Assembly (NCBI RefSeq): GCF_964204865.1
Contig: NC_135256.1
Location: forward strand, 19,187,703 to 19,251,702
DNA from: Styela clava
Taxonomy: Eukaryota > Chordata > Ascidiacea > Stolidobranchia > Styelidae
Direction of reading: 5' to 3'
Length of the DNA stretch: 64,000 bases
In this document: positions 13,123 to 23,622 of the stretch, one piece after another
Layout: each line of letters begins with the position of its first letter
How positions within the stretch are numbered: the stretch's first letter is position 1
Notes under the pieces: generated by a model
What the model saw: the letters and a program-made list of their open reading frames with translations, nothing else
Told to the model about the DNA's origin: nothing
Database searches by the model: none
Made by a program: the position numbers and the translations under genes

Positions 13123-14289
13123 TATTTACAGTATGATCAAACAATACATGAAATTTATCACGGGCTTCAAATAGTCCATACATACATGGAAAGCACGAAA
13201 CGGAAGTGCTCAAAACTGATTTCAGCGCGCATGACTCGAAAAATATATTTGATTCATTGAGTAATATCAAGTCGAAATGGGAATCAAATCGTTGTCATGT
13301 AAAAACAATTTTTCTCTCAAACTAGTTTCAATAATTTTGTTTTTTTCTGTCTTATTTTTCGTGACTTCCTGAGTTTTCAGTGTTTTCCTGCTTTGCATTT
13401 CTCTTCCATATTATTCAAATTTTGTATTTTTACGAGGCAGATTTAGTCATGAAATGAATAATTCATAGTAAAATCACAGTTTTATTGTTCATTTTTATTA
13501 ACAAGTTAGTGAGAGAGAGAAAGTAAGAAATAGGTGTTTGAATAGCCTCGGTCGCATAGAATGCTCGGTGCTGGTAATAGTCCACCAAGAGAAACATCGT
13601 CTTTTCGACATTGCTGTTATTGAAATTATTCCCAGTAAATTCTAAAGGCTACCTTTTGTTTGTAAACAGATTTCGAATAAAATTTATTGACCTGCATCTA
13701 TACTAACGCAAAGCTCATACAATAACGCTGTACACTTTGAAATAAGGCGGCTATGACCATTCATTTTGCGGCGCCAATTTGTGACTCATGCTCTAGCTTA
13801 GACTGACCTGATTGGTTGTTAACGATCCAATTATGTAATTTATATAAATTACAATTTAGTGTGGTGTCAAAATTCTATTAAAATACTATAAATTAAAACT
13901 AACGAACATTAGGATATTCCGAAAGGTTTACATACATTATCTGACTTTCCTTTACTTTTTAAGATAAAAATTTTTTTGCTTGTTGAATAATATTGCCGCC
14001 ATGCTTGACAATTTCGCGAAGTAGATACTCATACGCGATAAGATTCATAAAACATTATGAATGTTCATAAATATAATGTTCTTATGCATTCATTGTCATC
14101 ATATTTTAATGAAAATGGTGAAATTACTGTAATAAAGTATTAATTTTTGTCAGTGACGGGTATTGATTGACATATTTGAACTAGAACTTATCAAATTTCA
14201 ATGTCGCTGTTTACCCCAAACATTGTTGGTATTTGTGTGTAATTGATGTCAAGAGACAGATTAGTCTAATATAATACCAGAATGATTTT

Positions 14290-14890
14290 TATTATTTTTT
14301 CATGTGTGCAACAATGTGTGCGGTTTCTGGTATTATTCAGCTAAAGAACAAGAATGTCGTGATCAAATGTTGGTAATTCATTTTGCGAAAAAATAAATGC
14401 TTGGTTAGTTGTGAGTTATTTCGATACCTCCGTAAATAGCTTCAAGGCCAGGTCATTGTGAACTCGTATATGCCCTCGCAGTACATTTGAACAGGCGAAA
14501 CCACTTTAGATCGCGTCTGGAAGACGGATATCTAATTGAATGCGTCAATATCACGCTATATGGATGTCACGCGCGCACTGGTATATTTTTATTATTGCTT
14601 CATGTGTGTCACAGTGTGCGGTCCGAAGGTGAGCTGACGAACACGAATGCTTTGATCGAATTGGTGGAAAGTAATTCTTTTGAAAGAAAAATGAAGAATT
14701 GCTTCTTTAGTTATGATTTATTTTAATATCTGTGTAAATGGCTTCAAATGCAAGTCATTGCGAACCCTTTATAAGTCATTGCAGTACAGTTAAACATACG
14801 ATACCACATCAGTTAGCGTCTGGCAGACGAATATCTAATTGGTTGTGTCAATATCACGCTATGGATGTCACGCGCGCTTCAAATTATGCG
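14290..14890 (+). repeat. Local tandem duplication of about 300 bp inside unit 2
   Basis: The blocks 'cttcatgtgtg ... gcggt', 'aggtcattgtgaac ... gcagtaca' and 'gcgtctgg-agacg ... atatctaattg ... tatcacgctat ... gatgtcacgcgcgc' occur twice, first near 14300-14580 and again near 14595-14880. Units 1 and 3 each have only one such block (near 9740-10010 and 18405-18670). Confidence 0.6.
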
Positions 14891-15347
14891 ATGCCATCTT
14901 TATGCTATACAGCTTTATGCTTGCTTCATTTGGTTTACTCGTTGAATTTCAGTTTCAAGGGAAGTTGAAAATTAAACAATCTCTTGCTTGTAGCCTACAC
15001 ACTTATGAATTCGAATGTTTTGAAATTTTATGCCTCATTTTGGGGGAAGTTGATTGATAAACCGAAGCAGAATTAAAAAAAAAAGGTCAACTATGCATGG
15101 CTCTTGCTACTATAAAAACCCTTTGTCGGATTGAAGCATTTTCACCATTCTGATTTAATTGTAAAAATATTATGAAATGAACAAATATGCACAGACAAAG
15201 TTCTTTCGTTTTTGTTTTTGCAAGAATATACATATTTGAGTCAAAGCACAAGCGGAACCAAAAGAATACGTGTCTCACATTTCAAAGTCCAAAGTCTGAC
15301 TTAAAAAAACATCGCGCAAATATCCTTGTTGTAGTTCAGCTTTATTA

Positions 15348-16085
15348 CAGTGGTTCCCAACCGCCGGTCCGCAGACCGGTACCGGTCCGCAAAGCTTTTT
15401 TGCCGGTCCGCGAGAAATTTCGTTGTTTTTATGCCGTCTCAATCACTTTACAAAGTTGCGTTAGCTCATCACGCAATTCTCTTCCGCCGTCATATTGCGA
15501 CGTCTTTCGCGACATGTTGGCACCGTCTTACGCGACATCTTGGCGCCGATCATTCACAGTCTTCGCTTTTTCGGCTCCGATTCATCGTGAATGCGCTCCA
15601 TCAAATCTCGCAAAATTAAGAAGCCTAAAAATCTGCACGCATGCTTTTTTCTGTTCTGCGTGCTTTTTTTGATTAATATGACCATCCATATAAAACGTGA
15701 TACATATCTCCTTATTTAAATCAGAAAACAGTCAAGAACAGTATAATATTCCAGTAAGATATGAACTTGTTGCGACCCCACAGGTGGTCACGAGACGCGC
15801 AAAAAAGCATGGGCCGCAGAGATCTCATTACGCAAATATATGTTATATTTTATGTTTCACCCTTTTTTAATTGTTGTCGCCACATTATTTACTAGTTTTT
15901 CTCCGTGTGAAATGTTTTAAAGTGTGCTTTTTTGTCTAGAAGCATATTGAGTGCCCGACATTGCAATATATTACGCAAAAATATGTTATTCTTTTCTGTT
16001 CCGGCCATTTCAATTTTTGCCGGTCCGCGAGTACATTTAATCTAATTTTACCGGTCCGCCAGGGTAGAAAGGTTGGAAACCGCTA
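15348..16085. mobile_element. Non-autonomous hAT-like element (738 bp)
   Basis: The left end CAGTGGTTCCCAACC pairs with the right end, which reads TAGCGGTTTCCAACC on the opposite strand. Both subterminal regions carry 'GCCGGTCCGCGAG' (about 15402 and 16019). Flanking 8-mers ctttatta (15340-15347) and gtttagca (16086-16093) agree at only 5 of 8 positions, so the target-site duplication is weak. Units 1 and 3 run through the corresponding place ('ccttgttgtag ... tagcacac') without an insert, which supports insertion into unit 2. CAGTGG-type ends are typical of hAT elements. No transposase frame is present. Confidence 0.75.
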
Positions 16086-16883
16086 GTTTAGCACACTAAA
16101 TACTTGACGTTATCGACATAAAAATATATTCATTGAGCATTGTTATTTCATTAATTTTCTGTATTCATTTTAGTTAGATATGAAAACAATTGCTGAAATT
16201 AGTTTAGAGTCCACTCTTCAATTATTTTACAATAACAAGGTAAATATCTGTGACATTGCGTGGGGAAAATATAGATCCAATCATTCATACCTGTTGAGAT
16301 ATGATGTTCAAATGTAACTTGAGCGCATTTTGAGTGAAAACCGGAAATCCAGGACAAAATCGAAAGAGGAAGGTAAAGTTCTGTTCATTCTGACATCGAG
16401 TTCATATTACAAGAGAGCTTAAACTAAATTTGTGCAATTTTGTCTTCAACAACAACAAGGATAGTTTTGTAAACAGAAAAATCAAGATCGGGTCAGAAAG
16501 ATCAAGTGCAAAAATAAAATATTTCGGTTGTCGCCCACTTTGAATGGTGGTAGACAGTGTTTGGTAGTCGTCGATTTACAGTGCAGAATTCATTATCGAC
16601 TTAGACAAGTAAACTTCCTTCTCTTTATTTTTCAGGAAAACAAAATAAAGTTGGGTGGAATTTTGAATTGCAATTTGTGCATGATAAACAATTTCATTTG
16701 TCAGATTTGTGGTCGTCAACAAAAATTGAAGTAAGCTTAAGGAAATATTTGCTAACAAAGTCTTATCGTGAAAAACGGGTTAGGAGAATTTTGAAAATGT
16801 TATTTAATTAACATGAATTAAAAGCTAAAAATTTGAGTTTGAGGAGAGGAAACCAGACAAGACCGCCTAATCATATGCTAAAA

Positions 16884-16965
16884 CAGGGTGGTCCAAGATT
16901 GCGAGCTCCGCGGGCCATAAAATTATTTTCGGCATTGGTCGCGGGCCACAATAGTACTAAGAATA
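16884..16965. mobile_element. Fragment of a GC-rich hAT-like element end
   Basis: CAGGGTGGTCCAAGATTGCG followed by 'cgcgggccataaa' and 'cgcgggccaca' resembles the GC-rich ends ('gcgggccgc') of the elements at 36922 and 40722. Only one end is recognisable. Confidence 0.45.
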
Positions 16966-16976
16966 GGTAAACAGTG

Positions 16977-17066
16977 GGACCTCCTGAAGTATGCGCACCA
17001 AGATGGGTTGTGTACCAGGTTAGGGTTCAGGTTGTGCGACATCTTGATGCGCATACTTCAGGAGTA
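16977..17066. mobile_element. Short inverted-repeat MITE remnant (about 90 bp)
   Basis: The left arm 'ctcctgaagtatgcgcacca' is repeated inverted at 17041-17065 ('gcgcatacttcaggag'). It shares 'ccaagatgg' and 'gtaccaggttagggtt' with the larger MITE at 25973-26207. No convincing target duplication is visible. Confidence 0.55.
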
Positions 17067-17184
17067 CAAAACAAGCACTTCTATCGTGTAGACTCAAACG
17101 CACGGTTTGAGTTTGAGTACTGAAATGAAAATTAGGTTTTAATTTTATCAAAAATAAAAATAAGTTTTTAGTAATTTAGAATCT

Positions 17185-18229
17185 CATGTTTATGGTGGCC
17201 CATCGTTGTCACGCGTAAAATTGAAAATAAAAATAAAAAATAAAATAAAAAACCGATAATAAAAATTTTTTTGTAAAAAAACATAAAAATAATAAAAAAA
17301 AAAAATGAAAAAAAAAAATTAAAATTAAAAAAAAAATAAATAAATAAAAACGAAAAAAAAAAAAAAATTAAAAATTATAGAATTGAATACGAAAATTCGG
17401 AAAATTTGTTTTTACGTGTATAAGGTAATTTAATTGGAGAATGCTGCTTAACTACTCAGTTGTCTGGACACTCGCGATGCCGGTACCGTACCGTCTTACC
17501 AAATACCGGTAGTCGGTTATAGTCGCTTTGCGTCTGACCGTACCGGTAGCCATACAATCACTCATCATCTCCCATTCTTTCACGAGTGATTGCATGGGTA
17601 CCGGTACGGTCAGACGATACCGTACCGGCATCGCACGAGTGTCTGAGCAGTTAAGCAGCATTTTCCAATTAAATTACCTTCTACACGTAAAAACAAATTT
17701 TCGTATCCAATTCTATATTCTCTTATCCTTATTATAAATATATATTGCTTGTGGTTGAACTTGTAGCATGGAGAATTTGTAAAACATTTTCATGTTGAAT
17801 TTATTGGATATTGGTCATGAAAATCAGTAGTGAGTTAGAAACCCAGGAAACACATTTGTGCGTGTAGGATTAAGTCTGACAACGTTGGTCCCAAGCAGCA
17901 TCAAATTTTCTAAAAATAAAAACGCGTGACAACGATGGGCCACGAGGCGGACCATCGTTGTCAATCTTTTTATTTTCTTTTTATTCAATTTTTTTTTTTC
18001 AAATTTTTTTATTTTTTTATTTTTTTTTTTTAATTTTAATTTTTTTTTTAATTTTTTTGTTTGTTTTATTTTTCAATTTTTTTTTTTAATTCAAATTTTT
18101 TTTTATTTTTATTTTTTCAATTATTTTCATGTTTTTTCACAACTATTTTTTTATTTTCGCTTTTTCATTTTATTTTTTCATTTTTTTTTTAAATTTTACA
18201 CGTGACAACGATGGGCCACCATACATGTT
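17185..18229. mobile_element. Fold-back element, copy 2, with nested palindrome
   Basis: The element is 17191-18223, with the same ends as copy 1 (TATGGTGGCCCATCGTTG ... CCACCATA). It is flanked by the 6-bp direct repeat catgtt (17185-17190 and 18224-18229). Its internal landmark block (around 17780-17970) is the reverse complement of 430-600 in copy 1, so the two are inserted in opposite orientation. It is longer because of an extra palindrome of about 350 bp at 17380-17730 built from 'ccggtaccg' repeats and 'gctgcttaact' arms. Unit 1 at about 11188 and unit 3 at about 19918 show the empty site. Confidence 0.85.
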
Positions 18230-20705
18230 CACCTTATGGAAAAATGCCCATTGAAGAAAATTACTCAGAGCCAAGAGGGTCCCATTGCCGTAACGCGTTT
18301 CTATGGTGACATGATCTCTGTCATATCTTATTAATTTTTGACGGTGACGGTTATTGATAACATATTCGAACCAGAACTTACCAAATTTCAACAATTTTAA
18401 TATTGCTTTATGTGTGTAACATAGTATGTGGTTTCTGGTGCATTCGGCTAAAGAACAAAAAATATAGTGATCGAATGATGGTAGTTCTTTTTTTTCTTCG
18501 TTATTTATGAGATATTTTGATACCTGCGTGAATAAATTCAAACACAGGTCATTGTGAACCCTTCATATGCCATTGTAGTACAGTTGAACAGGCGATACCA
18601 CTTCAGTTAGCGTCTGGAAGACGAATATCTAATTACGTCAATATCACGCTATGGATGTCACGTGCGCTTCAAATTATGCGATGCCATCTTAATGCTGCAA
18701 CGTTGCGCTTCACTTGGTTTGCTCTTCAAATTTATTTTCTAACGACCTTGCAACTAAACCCTCAATTGCTTGTCGCCCACATAGCTTACTTATAAATTTG
18801 AGGGTTTAAAAATGTTTTGCCACGTTTTGAGGGAAGGTGATTGATAGCCCGAAACAAAATAGAACAGCTAACTATGCATGACTGGTTACACTATCACTTT
18901 TTCTGAACAGTTTTTACCATTCTGAATTAACTATAAAATATATTATGAAATGACCAAACATGCACAGTTAGTTGGAATATATAGAAGACTAATAGTTAGT
19001 CTTATGCACCAAAGTCTGAATCTTTCAGAAAAACATTACGCGAATAACCTTGTTGTAGCTCTTCCTTAGCACACTATTTATTTTACGCTAAAATATAACA
19101 ACCCCTCTATTGGTGACATATCCAAAAATTAGGTATATTAAATGAGCATTACGATTTCATCAATTTACCCTTCAGTTATTTTGCGATTGCAAGTTATATA
19201 TATCTACTATATTACGCAGAGAAATGTATATATCCACACATCTGTTGAAATATGATGTTCAAATGTAACTTGATCGCTTTCTGGGTGAAAGCCGAGTATA
19301 CTCGACTAAATCAAAAAGGAAGAGGAAGTTCATGTCGTTCTGGTATTGGAATCGATCTTATATTACGAGACAACTGATATTAAATTTGTGCAATTTTGTC
19401 CTTTAACAACAACAATGATAGTTTTGTAAACGGCACAATCAGGCTCGGATCAGAAAGATCAAGTGTCAAATAGAGACCACTCGTCGACCACTCTGAATGG
19501 CGGTAGACCGTTTTCGGCAGTTGTTAATTTACGTTAAAGAATGCATTATCAACCTAGAAAAATTGACGCTGATCTTTCTATTTTTCAGGAAAACAAAACA
19601 AAATTGAACGGGATTTTCATTTGCAATTTGTGCATGATAAATAATTTCTTTTGTCAGATTAGTTGTGGTCGTCAACAAACATCGAGGTAAGCTCAAGTAA
19701 ATATTGGCTAACAGACGTTTTATCTCGAAAAACCTAAACTATTTACCAATAAAAACGGGAAGGAGAATTTCGGAACAAATAATTCAAAACTCCAATACAA
19801 ACTCATGGTTTTCAGTTCAGAAGGACCGAACTGAAAATTTGTTTCTAAGTTTGTCAAAAACAAAAATACGTTTTATTCGTTTCAAGTAATTTATTGAGTA
19901 GGCTAATTCTTATATTGTGGTTCACCTTATGGAGAAATGTTCTATAAAGAAAATAATTTGTTACTCAGAGCTTGGTATGTTCCATTACCGTAACGCGTTT
20001 GTAAGGTGACATTATCTCTAACTTATGCCAGGTATATTATATAAGTAGAACACAATGACTAGCATCATACGCACGACTAAACACCATAATATCTGTTTAC
20101 ATGGCTCCTGATAAATAATATTTTCATTAAAAAAAAATTAGACCTATTTCAAATCAGACACAATCACATAATAGCATAGTGGTCCTATAAATATTTACCT
20201 TCTGAAAAGAATCCTTACTTTTACTGGGGAAACAATATTTTCCTCAATTGAAGTGAAACATCGCTCAAATTGTTATACACATACTAAGATGCTAAAATAC
20301 ACACAACCCTGTGTGTGAACTGATATGAAAAGGCTCAACTTCAAATTAGTTGACGAGGACTATTTCTCAAAAAATTGATTTACCATAGACTATTTCACGA
20401 AGTTTATTCCAAGCCTAAATTTTTTGATAAACACAACCGAAGTCGCATGAACGAACGTGAATATTTGTTTATTCCCAACGTAAATCTAGAAAATTCTCGA
20501 ATTCACCGTATCTATCACGATTATTCACAACAATTACAAAGCTATTTTGATTGGTTAATCAGTCGGTTGCATCAGTAATGAACACTAAATAAATCTCAAT
20601 TTTTAATAAATAATTGGGTAAAATATAAATATCCAAGGTCTTGGGACGCTTATTAGCAGCTCTTTATCGCCCTTTGTCGGCTTCGCATTCAATTGGTCGA
20701 GATTG

Positions 20706-20810
20706 TTCTTGAACATTCCAGAACCATGATTATAATGAATAATTTTGCGTCAAATATTGTAACAAGAAGCAATTCGCGAGTTATCTAGAATGTGTTCTTA
20801 TGCTATATAT
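20706..20810 (+). promoter_or_regulatory. Heat-shock promoter: HSEs and TATA box of sHSP copy 2
   Basis: A four-unit heat-shock element at 20706-20723 (TTC-tt-GAA-ca-TTC-ca-GAA) is perfect in all core bases. The differences from copy 1 fall in a spacer. A second array at 20773-20790 (TTC-gc-GAG-tt-ATC-ta-GAA) and a TATATAT box (20804-20810) keep their positions relative to the ATG at 20889. Confidence 0.8.
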
Positions 20811-20888
20811 GAAGCAGATAATCGAAGCGAATATTCATTAACAGATAACGAGATTTCTGAACGCATCCACGAAGACAACAACTGAAAT

Positions 20889-21663
20889 ATGGCTTTCACA
20901 ATTGCTTTCTCCAGGCCAGCTCAACGTAGACGATTTTATCCATCACGATGTTGCAATTTTCTGGAACCAATGTTGTGGACATCTGCTCCTGTACCAAGAG
21001 ATGATGTGAAATGCCATTTATATCTTTAAATAAATTTTTTTTTTCACATATTTATACAATATATAATGAATACAATCTTATTCAATCACAATCTTATCCA
21101 GGAACGAATTTCAAAACAATGCAAATAAGCAAGTAGAAATGACACATGACGAATCAGAACAAGAAAAACAATCATCTCCGAAAAAATATGCAATAAACAT
21201 CGGTGTTCAAGATTTTGCACCCGAAGACATCAAAGTTGAAGTACAAGGAGATAATTTAATCGTTGAAGCAAAACAAGAAGAGAAAAAGGAGGAGGTGGGA
21301 ATGTTCTTCCATAGTTTCAAGTGAGAAAATCTTTATCATTTACCTAAACATAATATATCTATACTCAATCGAGTATTCTGTTACAAAGTAAGGGTTCTGT
21401 AATTCTCTTACGTTTCCGTATATTCTGTTCGATAAGCTGTTATTTACATTTTATATATTCCTAACATTGAATCTAACTTAATATAACATTACAGGGAATT
21501 AAGAAGAACATTCGTTATCCCCGAGGGAGTAGACAAGAAAAATATTACATCAGCATACTCTAGTGGCGGAATTCTTGAAATTGAGAGTTCCTTCCTACCG
21601 CCACGCATAACCGAAGATCCAGAAGAGAAAACAGAACTTAATGTTGAACATACGGATGAATAA
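20889..21663 (+). pseudogene. Small heat-shock protein copy 2, exon 1 truncated
   Basis: Paralogue of the gene at 12189. Exon 2 (21102-21320) and exon 3 (21495-21663) keep the exact lengths, phase and open frame of copy 1, including the alpha-crystallin domain ending SAYSSGGILEIES. Exon 1 starts at ATG 20889 but is cut after '...VPRDD'. Relative to copy 1, 179 bp are missing at 21005/21006, removing the last 41 coding bases, the splice donor and the first part of intron 1. Reading through gives VKCHLYL and a stop. A GT formed at the junction (21006) spliced to the usual acceptor would shift frame. Spliced to an AG at 21128-21129 it would restore frame, and translation from Met at 21139 would give the crystallin domain alone. 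It is therefore a pseudogene or a gene with a rebuilt N-terminus. Confidence 0.75.
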
Positions 21664-21797
21664 TATGTGTATTATGAACAATATACATAAAACAACGACC
21701 GAGCGCTCTAAAGCTGTTGATAGAACCAGTTTTATGCGAGCCGGTGTCGATGATTAAACAATTTTGTTAATTTTTCTGCTATCAGATCGTTGTATTG

Positions 21798-21803
21798 AAT
21801 AAA
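21798..21803 (+). terminator. Candidate polyadenylation signal
   Basis: AATAAA, 135 bases after the stop codon of sHSP copy 2. Confidence 0.5.
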
Positions 21804-21810
21804 AAGCAAT

Positions 21811-22628
21811 ATTACCTTATTTCATGTCTTCTATTACCTATTGCCCTATTTTTGCTTTCCGAGAATGTATAGTTATTTGTTCTCTTGTTCTTTGTCAATT
21901 TATGAATGCTGCAAAAATTTTCCCATGAAAAAACACTTACATAATGTTATCAGACATTTGAGTAGTTCAGTTTTAATCACAAAAGCGAGAAAGAGAGAGA
22001 GAGATAGAAAGTTTTCAAATAGTCTCACAAGACTCAATGCGTGAATAAAAAAAAAAACGCTTCTGTAAAGCATTAAAATGCAATAGGCAAAAGAATGCAC
22101 CCATTTGAGCAGATAGCATTGTTCTGTCTTGATTCGTACTTACGACACGCAGAAGCCTTCGTTAATAAAAGAAATAAAACCCAAAATTCACCCCAATACG
22201 ATTAAAAATCACGAAGTGTTTAATTATTAGATATATATTTTTGTTATTGTCATAAATATCAATAAATCTATCACTTAAAATTGCTTAGGTTAGAGCACTC
22301 ATAGCATAGGTATATTAACAATTCAACAACAAAACATTCAAACAAAATAAAAAGAAATTTTTTTAAATAAAATATATATTCTCTACAGAAAATATTATTT
22401 CACGCATTCATACATTGTACCAGTACGGAAAACCAATGAAAACTTGCTATATGTATTTATAACTCACGATATATCTCGACATTAGGCAAATATGTGAATC
22501 ACTCTAAAAATTGGCGCTGCTGTTTGGTTAAGTATTATATTGCGTCAAAAATTATTTCTTTTGCTTGCTTTAATTACCTTTATATACCAGAATACTTATT
22601 TCAATAGATAACCATATATTCATAATCA
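21811..22628. other. Intergenic between sHSP copy 2 and ZP gene 1
   Basis: No gene is seen. A short GA-rich run ('gagagagagagat') near 21990 resembles one near 13510 downstream of sHSP copy 1, so the unit duplication may extend into this stretch. The right part should contain the 3' untranslated region of ZP gene 1. Confidence 0.4.
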
Positions 22629-23622
22629 TTACACCAACTGATGAAATATCATAACTCCGAGCCAAACGGCGATCCAAGCCGATGTGATCGTTTTTCTTTG
22701 ACTCCCTGCAATATAAATAAATTAAATGACTATAACAATTTGTAAAATTCAAGAATTTTGAATTTTATTCATTTTTGTATCAAAGCAAAAATAGTGTAAA
22801 AGTATATATTATATTATTACTATTAGATACTTGAGTTAAAACATTTGATCGCCTTACAGATATATCCCAGTTTATAACGGGTATGCTTCCAGAAACTATC
22901 AATAGTAACGATTTCGTTATACCCAGATGGGAAATATTGAAAACTAAAGCAATGTATATAGTTTTAGTGTCGATAATGTTTTCTGCTGGACAATAAATGT
23001 TAAACGGTCAATGAATGTTACGAAAGGAGGCTATTATATTTTAATAAAATAGCATTTTATATGCTCAGTCATTTTTATAGGGTTTGGTTATCGTTTACAG
23101 ATTCGAGTTCATACTCAATTCGCAATTTTAGGATCACCGGAATGAATAAAATTTTGTTCCGAACTGGTCAAACTGATTTTCGTATTTTGCGTAGAATGAC
23201 TTTTTCCCCGGATTGTCATTAGCCGAATTTGGAAAACAGAATAGGAAATCAAACAAATCAAGGTACTTTTTTCAAGTTTGCTTTGAATTTCACGAACTGG
23301 GCGCTCACTAACCGACCACCGACGTGATCACTTCATGACAGTTAGTCGTATCATTCACATTCTGCAAGAACGAAACTAATCGGTAAGAAGAAACAGTAAA
23401 CCCAGCTAGTATATGTATAGAAATTATGATAACAACTTACCGTTTCCACCATTATGATCATCATCATCAAATATCAAAACCAGGGCGTTCGAAATTGTTT
23501 GGGGAGAAGATTCTTTGGTGGTGACGGGAATCTCATCGTCGTCGTCATCGTCGTTAGCACGATTATTCATACCGCTTTTTGCTGAGTTAGCTCGAATAAT
23601 GGGGTCGTGCTTTACAATTGAT
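22629..23622 (-). other. Gene 1 exons 15-16: acidic linker and C-terminal membrane segment
   Basis: Exon 15 encodes a linker with a run of aspartates (NDDDDDDEIP), then SSPQTISNALVLIFDDDD. The 77-nt exon 16 encodes SQRKTITSAWIAVWLGVMIF and ends HQLV-stop: a hydrophobic segment with almost nothing after it. This is the expected propeptide and membrane anchor of a ZP precursor with no cytoplasmic domain. Confidence 0.8.

Larger units (their letters stand above)
9640..14140 (+). repeat. Tandem unit 1 of the small heat-shock locus
   Basis: The first of three diverged direct repeats. It opens with a segment around 9640-9780 (landmark 'cattggtgg ... cttcatgtgtgtcac') that recurs near 14220 and 18395. 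It continues through blocks near 10210, 10640, 10870, 11190 and 11260 that recur, much mutated, near 15090-16740 and 18880-20010. It carries the complete small heat-shock gene at 12189-13122. Boundaries are approximate because the copies have diverged by substitutions and indels. Confidence 0.7.
14141..18330 (+). repeat. Tandem unit 2 of the small heat-shock locus (gene lost)
   Basis: It starts with 'attaatttttgtcagtgacggg', which recurs at about 18329. It keeps the upstream half of unit 1 (matches to 9640-11300) but passes straight into unit 3 without the promoter or the small heat-shock gene. It has been expanded by a hAT-like element (15348-16085) and a fold-back element (17191-18223). The flanking unit sequence ('agtaattta ... 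ttcaccttatgg') is interrupted exactly at the latter. Confidence 0.7.
18331..21810 (+). repeat. Tandem unit 3 of the small heat-shock locus
   Basis: The third diverged copy. It reproduces unit 1 from its start through the upstream blocks, promoter and small heat-shock gene in the same order and spacing. The match is clearest at 20580-20900, where promoter and 5' leader differ from 11890-12190 by scattered substitutions. The right boundary is uncertain, near the end of the heat-shock transcript. Confidence 0.7.

Noticed and set aside
15187-15672. 161-codon plus-strand frame
   Set aside because: It runs from unit sequence into the hAT-like element at 15348 and is composed largely of transposon-end sequence.
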